Source: Prochilodus magdalenae
Lineage: Eukaryota; Chordata; Actinopteri; Characiformes; Prochilodontidae
Direction: 5' to 3'
Assembly (NCBI GenBank): GCA_024036415.1
Contig: JAMWET010001329.1
Location: 124,001-188,000 of the forward strand
Length of the DNA stretch: 64,000 nucleotides
Below, piece by piece: positions 55,300-64,000 of this stretch. Under the pieces are notes generated by a model that made no database searches, was not told where the DNA came from, and saw only the letters and a list, made by a program, of their open reading frames with translations. The translations under genes and the position numbers were made by a program. The number at the start of each line of letters is the position of its first letter. Position 1 is the first letter of the stretch.

Positions 55300-57090
55300 G
55301 TAAGACTTAATAAATTGTTAGTGGTAAGCACTAATATTTAGTGCCTTATTCTGATATTGCAATGAAAAGACACATCAATTCAGCCTAAATTAGCTAAACA
55401 AAAAAATAAAACACATAAAAATATATTTTTTATAAAGAGCATTAATGAAAAAAGTCATTACCAGACATGTATGTTAAAAATGTAAAGGCTTAAAGTGCCA
55501 AAGACTGACAGGCAAATCGGTCAGTTAAAGTACTATAAAACAAATGAGGTGTGGAATCTTTGATCATAATAACTTACATGGGCTGACAGGTGGAGGGCCT
55601 TATGAGATTTTGATAGGTGGTTTAAACGTAGTTATTAGTTATTAGTTACTACTTTCAAAAGGCACCTTAAAGGTTCATATCTCAAGAGTTAAATGCTTAC
55701 AACTGCAGGGACCGCTCCTAATGCTGCGGTGGTGCTGTGACAGGCACCTAGTTTGCACATCACCATATGCAGGCCATACAGTATGCAATCTACAACTTAC
55801 AAACATATCATTACACAAAAGTAACAGTAACACATTACTCTAGGGTACTGTTCATAAGGCCATATAACCTTGTCCTAACAACTGACAAAGCCCTACATAA
55901 ATGTTTAGAATTGCTTATTCAGTTTAGGTGTAATCTGACTTAAAGGCTACTTTAACTAATTTTGATCGATATTTGCAGAAATGTAATCTTTGCAGTGAAT
56001 AACACCTATAAGCTGTTATAGGCTAATGCTAGTTGTCATGACAAGCGTTTGTAGGTAGAAGATTACTCTACAGTTAAGTGTTACCAAAGCAACTTTGTTA
56101 AAGCACAGATGCCTGAGAGCACAAGTGTGTAAAGAATGGGTTAGCTATTGCATTACTGCGAAGCTAATCACTTCCTTCATTAAAATGTGCTTACTTTGTG
56201 TATCACTTGAGTTAGTGTATGCAGTGCTGATGACAATCTGGATGAAACACAGTGACAGCAGGCATTAGAGATGCTTTTAAATATTTGAATTTTGTCTGTA
56301 TTTATTTGAGCGTGTAGCTAGGCTATCACCTCTCTTGTTCCAATATCGCCGCCACAGCGCCTGTAGGTATAGCAGCCCCTTCGAATGTTTCTAAACCCCT
56401 ATGGCCGATTATATCAGACATTTTATTTGAAATGGGTATCAGCCAAAAGATTTTTGTATGAAATTTTCCTACCACCTGTATTGTTTGTGTTATTTGTTCC
56501 TATATTAGTCAGTCTTTATCTTTTTTCCTGATCTTATGTTTACCCCTCCTCCAAACACTCGCAAAGCCTATTTAAAGCAGACTTGTGTAAGGGCTGGTTA
56601 ACAGGGATCTTCTGTAGTTAAAAATAGAACGGAACTCTTCGTGCATAGTATTACTTAGGAGCAGATAATGACTGCCCACATAAATCCACCTGATGGCCAA
56701 GGTTTCCCTGATGTTGTTGAGTGCAGGTAATAATAACAAGAGAGGATTTGGAGGCAACGGTAGGATAGGACAATAAAGTGTTTAGGCTTTTTTAACAGTC
56801 ATAATGTCTAGGTTTGGAGGTACAGCCGGTAATACACTCACTCACATCTCTGTTTATGCTGTTTATGATACTGTGCTCAAAGTATTGTGATATTTTTTTA
56901 TTTTAGCAACATTTAAAGGAAGAAAAATGGGGGCTTCCATATCCTACATATTGAGCCTATAGGATCAATATTTCTATTTCTATAGAAATAGGAGTTAGTA
57001 GGCCTGGATTTGGGACTACAATGAATTTTGACATCACATTGAAAGTCCTGGTGTGGGTATGAATTGATTTTGGAGATGTGTATAACATAA
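55300..57090. other. No feature recognised
   Basis: AT-rich sequence without exon, splice or repeat signals that I could support. Confidence 0.4.
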
Positions 57091-57099
57091 TTGACCAAT

Positions 57100-57432
57100 A
57101 AATTGATTAGGGTCCTAGCACGTAGTGCAGGGACCCTATTGTATTTGTCCGTTGTTAGGGTCCTACCCGACATGGTCTAAAGCCTTTAATCTCACTTCTG
57201 TGTCCCACTATATCACCTTGTGCTAAAGGGCCTGTACATATAAGCCTCAGCCTGTATAATGTTAATAGAGCACTGCTCATTATTTCAGGCAAATGAAGGG
57301 CTTTTGATAAAATCCCACTTCCTTTAGGTTTTACCTCTCTGTCTGTAAACAAGGTCCAAACTGCTTTAGGCCTTGTGAGGCCTCACTGCTCCAAACAGCC
57401 TCACTAGAAACATATGTGATAGGACCCGAATT
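57100..57432. mobile_element. Possible DNA-transposon remnant
   Basis: Starts TTAGGGTCCTAGCACGTAGT and ends near GATAGGACCCGAATT, an imperfect inverted pair (GGGTCCTA). Interior is non-coding. Confidence 0.4.
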
Positions 57433-57679
57433 GCCGCTTGTGGCTATATTATTTAATAATTTTTGTGCTGCCAGTCTAATTATTTTACTTGTCCTTCTCA
57501 CTTAATGTGGTGTCTTGTTGTATATGGGTAAATTGTAGATCTGTGACATTAATGTATGGACCACTGGTCCTGTATCATAATTGGGTCTGCAGATACGGAT
57601 CCATCTCTTTTGTCTACATTTATACATAGATCAGGACATAACAAAAAAATAAATCTCCCATTTGCATAATGTGCATTAT

Positions 57680-58262
57680 ACTGTCATGCTTCCAGGTTTC
57701 CCCGGCTCTTCCGCTCCCCTGGACTCCGCTTCCCAGAGTTCACAGCCTGATGACGTCACACCCACATGCACCCAACCATCCAATCAGCTACTGTCTAGGT
57801 CACCTGAGTTTTAGCCACAGCTGTCAGCAATCACTACCTGTCTGCATAAAAGCTACACCATAACACTCACATGTTGCCAAGTTTTGCCACCTTTGTTTGC
57901 AATCCTGAGCGTTCTTACTGTTGTTTCCACTTTGGTTCTGACCTCATTTAGTTCTCTGACTTTTGCTCTCTCTTCGTCCCCCTTGGCTTTGATCTCGTTT
58001 TACTCCTGGCTTTTGATCTCCGTTCTTTCTGACTATTCTCTCAGTTTAGCCCTTGTATTCTGGTATCTCCGCTGACCCTCCTTTCTGGTTCTGGCCTTTC
58101 GCCTGTTTCCTGACTCTGTATCTCTATCTCCCCTTAATGTTTGGTTGTGTTTTGCTGCTTTGTGCAACTGTGCAATTGTTCAGTACAGCCTGTTTGACTT
58201 TTAACTCTGCATGCGTTGGTCAGGGTTCTTTGTCTATGACATATACATACAATGCGGTGTAC
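57680..58262 (+). repeat. Possible solo LTR
   Basis: Starts TGTCATGCTTCCAGGTTTCC and holds a promoter-like CTGCATAAAAGC at 57842. C/T-rich in the middle. TACTGTCATG occurs at both ends. No coding domain. It resembles fish Gypsy-type LTRs, but the termini were not confirmed. Confidence 0.4.
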
Positions 58263-58269
58263 TGTCATG

Positions 58270-61200
58270 ATGTATTGTAGATAGCAATTTTAGCAATTTT
58301 ACCTGAGTGGTGCCTGCAAACCCTATACTATAAAAAAGATTGTAAAAAATGAAAATAATTATTTGTTTTATCCCCATAACTGACACTGTGCTATGCATTA
58401 TCCAAATGAGATGACAACATTATAATCTGATCAGGGTGCAAAATACCCCGTATTAATCGGGAGTGTCCTGTTAATACTCTGGTGCTGGCTGGTTGCCAAC
58501 TCCCTCACCTCAGCTGTGCTGATGCTTCAGCCACAGAAAAATAGGCTATCGTATCCTGATGGAGTCAGCTGCTTGAATGTTAGGAAATTTTAGGAAGGAA
58601 ATGTGAAAGGAAATAACAGATTACATCAAATGTAGCTGCCCCGTTTTCTTGGGTATAACTATACATTATAAAGATATGATGGAAAAAAATCATTATTATA
58701 CCAAGTAATAAAAGGTAACTGTAATTTCATGTAATTTATGTAGCAAGGCTTGTGAAGGGAGCTTGAGCTTTGTGGGAAGCTGATGTACTGTGAAAATAAT
58801 TATATGAAAATAACTCATCATTGACCACCAGGTAACGTTGTGAGTCATGCAGAAAGCTTATTTCATTCATTTTATAGGAAGAGAGTGTAAAACTAAATTT
58901 GACTGTCCGTGCTGCCATTCTATAGCTGCAATCCGCCGTTTGATGCAGTGTGTGCGGTGGCCTAAAGAGACTGGTGGCTTTTGGGCATAAATCAACATTT
59001 TCAGCTTTTTTTGCATTCCTATAAGAAGACACAAATAAAAACCTTTGTTACTATACATTTTTAGAAAAATGGCCTGAAATCACTTAAACGTCTTCCTTGT
59101 CTTCTTTCATTTGTTTTCATTCTAGCTAAAAGTAAAGGATGCTTTTTCACAGACTCAGAGCACTGCATGAAGAGAAACAAATTAAGTAGAATTAGAAAAA
59201 AGAATCAACAGAGTGTAAATAACTCTATAAAGTGCCATACGCACACATTACAGATAATTCTTATGTTCCTATTGTATGTTTGCGGGTGAAGTGAGAATGC
59301 ACCGTTAGTGAGTTACACCTTTAGCATTAGCATGCATCTTTGTATTTTTTATTTTTAATTTTTTGTGTAAATAGATGAGAGGGTGGGGTGTGCTGTAGTG
59401 ATGTGGTTATGACATATGTGCTGCATGTTTGCAGGCATACGAGGAGATGACCGTATGAAGCAAGACCCTAAAACTCTGCCAGATTTAATTTCACGCCCCG
59501 TAGAGCACACACACTCACGCCCACTAAAACACACAAACACACACTGAGATGGAAGGCACAGTGACATTTACATGGCCTCCTATACCACCGGCAGTCACTA
59601 CAACCCCACAGCGAAGGCTAAATCAAGCAATTTGCAGAGTAGGAAAATCAGATAAACTGGGGCAATAGTCGAGGAAAGAAGGAACAGCAAAGAAATAACA
59701 AGAAATGATAGTGTCAATAGAAGATTACGCTGAGACTGGAAAAAGAGAGACAAGAGGTAGGCATGAGGCTAGCAGAGAAAATGGTATATGTATGTATGTA
59801 AAACTTTAGTATCCTAAAAGAGCAGCCAGATAATGCAAAAAAAATACAGTTTTATTTGAAGTAATAAACTGTTAACTGTTTGTGTTTGTACTATTTTCAT
59901 TAAAGCATATTTTAAACGAGCTTGTCCATTAAATACTACAAATAAGATCGTTATAACGGCTTTGCTTGCAGCGCTAGTAGTAATGGCATACTAATGCATG
60001 AAGTACCCCATCAATATTGGCAAGGTTATTGCTTAAAATGCAATAATGATGAATTAATCAGCCCCTGTTCCAGCTGAATTCATTTCACAAAATTAAAGCC
60101 AAAGACAAAGACAAGCATAGAGGACCTCGTTCTTGTTTTTGCAATGGTATGGTAAAGCTTACCAGGAGCAATAAATTATAAAAATTAGGCTGATATGGGC
60201 AAAATGTATTTGTCTACACATAAGGAAGTGCTGTCTTTTAGTATGGCCTCAGGCCACTATGTTTGCTAACGCAGCATACCGACGGCATAGAATTGTAGAG
60301 GTTCCGAATGGTGTTCTGCAATAATCTGACACTCATTCACATGTCTTATGATGTCTAATGATGTCAGACACACCCACCAATATTAGTACAGTGGCTTGAC
60401 CAGATTTTTGTCAAATTTTGGTACCTTTACTGATTTAATGGAGCTGACAGTTATTTTGCTATATGCTTGAAATTGAAACAGATTTCACTTCTGTCAGTAA
60501 AACAGTACTTTCTTAATTTCCAGTTATCAGCAAAATGATACTTTAATATCCTGTTTTTCTTAGAAGTCGGGGCCTCTCAGACTTTTGTCCTAAATTCGGT
60601 CACAAAATTAAAGTGTATAAAACCAGCTTATATATTGAAAGTAAGTTAAATTATAATTAAATTATAAAATGTGGGAAATGCACAGTAAGATCTGTTGAAA
60701 GTGGGAAGTAGATAGTGAGAATCTAAAGATATAACCTAAATATTTTTTAAAATGATGTCCGAATGTAACTCGCATTCCATTTGGTCAAATGTTCCAGGAG
60801 CTTCATTTTGTAATCCTTTTGGTGAATGTAATATTTGTATCCCTGATGTGTCCAATGTCAATGAATGTGATTGACGCTTGGGGATGATGTGATTAATAAG
60901 TGTAATGTTTTTTGAAACATTGTTCATTTCAAAAAGCTTTGGCAACTTAAAAATGCTCAGTACTTTGTACACGTCTGTTGATGGCAACATGATTCTAGTG
61001 ACACTCAATTACGCTGGAATTAATATTAACAAACTGTAATGTAATCTGTTAAATTATGAATACATTACAGAAGCTGTAGTGATAGCTGTTGCAAAGTAGG
61101 TTTGGAATTTTCATAAATATCAAGGGAACATGGATGTTAAATAGAATGAGACTACGGCTACGTGCGTTATTTTCACCATATTTTCGGTATTATCCTGACT

Positions 61201-63050
61201 TGTGTATGGATGCATCAGTGCCTTTTTTCAGAGTATGAATACATGTTTTTGTACTGTACCCTTAGAATTCAGTAGTTGTTAGTGTAAATGAGTGCAATGT
61301 ACTTTAACTGTTAAATTATCTATCTCTAGCTGATCAGCTGTTTGGTTGCAGAGTGGGATGTGTTTAATGTAAAAAAAAATCTCTACAGCTGTAATGCATG
61401 TAGCATAATTTTTTTATCCCATGTAGTACAACTATCTCTTTCAACAATAGGCATTATAGCATAGTGACAGCAGGAGAATTTGGAGTTTGCTTGTTGAGTT
61501 GATTATCTATCTTTTAAATGGCTGGATGAGCTATATTTGATTGTTCTCTGAAACCAGGTATGTGCTAAATGGTTTTTGAAAACTTACTTATACTGTATGT
61601 TTGAATATAATCATGTTTGGACTAGACAAAGCCACACAAGCACTAAGCATTCACCCTTAAAAACTCTTGGACTTGTGAATTGTCAGTGGTGTAAACACTG
61701 ATTTTTCCACTCGTGCTTACTAAACTGGCTGTCACTGTAACTTAAATTCTTTAATTAAAATAAATTACACAATGTGGGGCCATTCATATTCAGTAAGCTG
61801 AAGTCTCCTTAAAATACAGGACAGTGTACAGACATTTTTATTTTGTGGCACACTACAGTTGAATAATGAAATGAGTGCAAAAGTTTAATGCCTGCCTTGA
61901 TTTGATTTGTGTATAGAGGTATAAAAATGCAACAATGCTTTATAATGTCCAAAGAAAATGAATTGTTCTTTATTAAAGGTACCATAGAATGAAACAGTGT
62001 ATTCACATTGGTATAGTTAAACAATTATATACATAACGAATGTACCATGAACCTTAAAGGCTGATGTCTCGTCCATTAAATACAAATTCCATATTTGCAA
62101 TATAAGGTGGTAAAACAGGTCATTTTCAAATAATAGTTTTGACTAATAAGCAGTTATATAATTAATAATGTACATGCAGTGTGCCGAAATGTACTTTACC
62201 GTGCTGTGAAAGCAATGTTTAATACCCTTTCCAAAAATCCAAAGTGTCTGTGGGCACGGTTGACGTTGATCTTTTAAAATGAGGCTAAAGTTGCCTTCTT
62301 GTTTGCCAGTTTCTCAAACAAACCTTCTACTTAAATGTTACAGCTTGTACAGGTGCCATAATATAACTGAGGCTCTAATAACACTGAACAGGAAGTCCCC
62401 TTTAGCTGCCACACATTCAACAGAACAACTTTGAATTAAAGTTATTAGTTTGTGCAGCACATTTTAGTCTGGAGAATTTCTTAGAACTTAGGATCACTCT
62501 CAGCAAAATTTTCCCATGCACACCAAAGAGCTTTCTCAGTTGCCTTATTGTGGATCTTCCAGTATTCAAGAATTAGTTACTCCAGTAGTGTTGACAGTAA
62601 TGTTGACAATATTGAGTCATAAGATTTTGAATTGCATCTATGACCACGGTTTAAGTTGGACGATTTTGGACTGAAAGCATGTTTTAAGCATGTTTTAATT
62701 TCATAGTCTACGTCTTATATAAGCTCCAGTATGTTGTGTGACTTCAGAACATTCTGTTGCAGTATGAGGCACCACATGTTGTGTTGTGGACTGATGTTGA
62801 ATGGACTGTATAATTACAGTAGTATACATCTCAAATCTGTGGATGCCATTACAAACATTTAATTTGCCCAATATGAAAGCCATCGGGCCCTTTGTCATTC
62901 AGTTCATGTCTAATGTGAAGTGGCTGGTTTGTGTTTAGACTTGCAGAAGTCTCTAAGTCATAATGAGGGGGTAACAGAATTAGCAAGTCAGGCTTTGTGA
63001 TGGCAAAGGCTTTGAGAACGCATTGGGGAGGCTATTGTTTGACAGATGGT
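58270..63050. other. Long stretch without recognised features
   Basis: AT-rich, intron-like. A small number of short open frames have no family features. No splice-flanked coding exon could be identified. Confidence 0.45.
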
Positions 63051-63052
63051 TT

Positions 63053-63054
<2 letters not shown>

Positions 63055-63085
<31 letters not shown>

Positions 63086-63098
63086 CTGTGTGTGTGTG
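63055..63098. repeat. (GT)n microsatellite
   Basis: About 20 GT units with two interruptions. 63100-64000 beyond it shows nothing further. Confidence 0.9.
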
Positions 63099-64000
63099 AC
63101 AGGAAACAGTTTGTGTATTGTTTGTGTTTGCCAAATATCCTGTCATATCAGTCATGGAGCCATTTTTCTAGTTGCTAAGTTTTTAACAGGTACTATGACT
63201 TTTTTGACTAACAAAAGAGCAAGCTTGCAGCACACGCACACATGCATAACAGCTGCTATTTAATGGATTCATCCCTGACACACTGACATAGAAAACCAAT
63301 AACCCATAAATCCCCTGCACACTGGCTCCAAACGTCTACTTTATTAAATGAGCTGTCACCGGAATGAGGCTAACAAATCCAAACTATAATTCAAATGAAG
63401 CTCATCCCCAAATGCAATGTTTTCCTAATCTACGGATTTTCTGTTTGTTGAATAAGGCCTGCTGGATTATCAGCGTAGTTTGATCTTTTTTCATTTAGGA
63501 ATTTGACAGAATATAACACCACTAGTTTCGGTACTCTAGCTGAACTATTATTAATATGCAGTAGCATTCTAGCTGTTTTTTGTACTTATGCTAAGGTTTG
63601 AAGTTCAGTCAGAAAAAAATGACAGTGGCCATTTCCCAAGGTGGGGGAGAGGGGAGGATGGGTATCAACTAGGAGGTTGTGAGTTTTGAAGGTACAAAGG
63701 TTTCAAGGGCTTGTGGTGGTGTAAAGCATTGCAGATGTACCTGACATGCAAAGCTTTGGTCAGTGGAATCATGCAAACAAGCACATCTCGCTGCCTGTCC
63801 CTCTTTCACTCCTTATGTGTGCTGACAGAGCCTCAGAATTACCCTGGGAGACAAGGGCGAACATTTATATTTAATAAACTGGTAAATATGAATGTAATAA
63901 AGTGCTACAGTAAAACTGTGACATTGTGCTTCCATCTGCAGTGATGTGCATTTTTATTCAAATCTGATCTTGAGCAGAAAGACTAAACATGTTTATGTAG

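Noticed and set aside
46268..64000. Coding exons of ahrr (bHLH or PAS)
   Set aside because: I looked for the N-terminal Met-Pro-Pro-Gly segment and the bHLH exon on the plus strand and found none; they may lie to the right of the window.

Overview
The window is vertebrate genomic DNA, almost certainly from a teleost fish. It has split genes with consensus GT-AG introns, many Tc1-type DNA transposons, L2-like and Rex1-like LINE remains, fish SINEs, MITEs and long microsatellites. The SINE types suggest an ostariophysan, but this is a weak inference. Nearly all open frames outside the exons listed here are chance frames or transposon remains.

Two protein-coding genes can be assembled exon by exon with every intron phase matching. 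On the minus strand lies rec8, the meiosis-specific cohesin kleisin. Its start codon is at 14239, and 14 exons (457 codons) can be followed down to 573. The C-terminal exons lie beyond the left edge or were not recognised. On the plus strand lies pdcd6 (ALG-2), a complete penta-EF-hand calcium sensor of 185 residues in six exons (14999 to 33321). The two genes are head to head, 759 bp apart, with four CCAAT boxes, a CRE and a GC box between their start codons. A third gene probably starts near 46000-46267, where there is a GC-rich segment ending in a strong splice donor. Synteny with PDCD6-AHRR in other vertebrates suggests ahrr, but no coding exon of it was found.

Layout: 1-14239 rec8, whose intron 2 carries a decayed L2-like LINE and an internally deleted Tc1-like copy. 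14240-14998 shared promoter. 15082-33222 pdcd6 introns, with a broken Tc1 element, a SINE piece, a pair of 300-bp direct repeats and a decamer minisatellite. 33322-35803 3' flank, containing the scar of a 2.8-kb tandem duplication that once included the last pdcd6 exon. 36000-45560 repeat-dense intergenic DNA: Tc1 copies, MITEs, a 50-bp hairpin, a Rex1-like LINE split by a SINE, and a Tc1 element inside a TA microsatellite that itself carries a nested Rex-type tail. 46000-64000 is the putative first exon and a long intron-like region with a 1.4-kb NCT triplet array at 50095-51502, more Tc1 and SINE remains, and otherwise unremarkable AT-rich DNA.

No undescribed gene system was found. The most notable signals are the pdcd6 duplication scar, the head-to-head rec8-pdcd6 pair, loss of GT at the usual alternative donor of pdcd6 exon 4, the in-register NCT array with higher-order repeats, and the near-perfect hairpin at 37994-38100.
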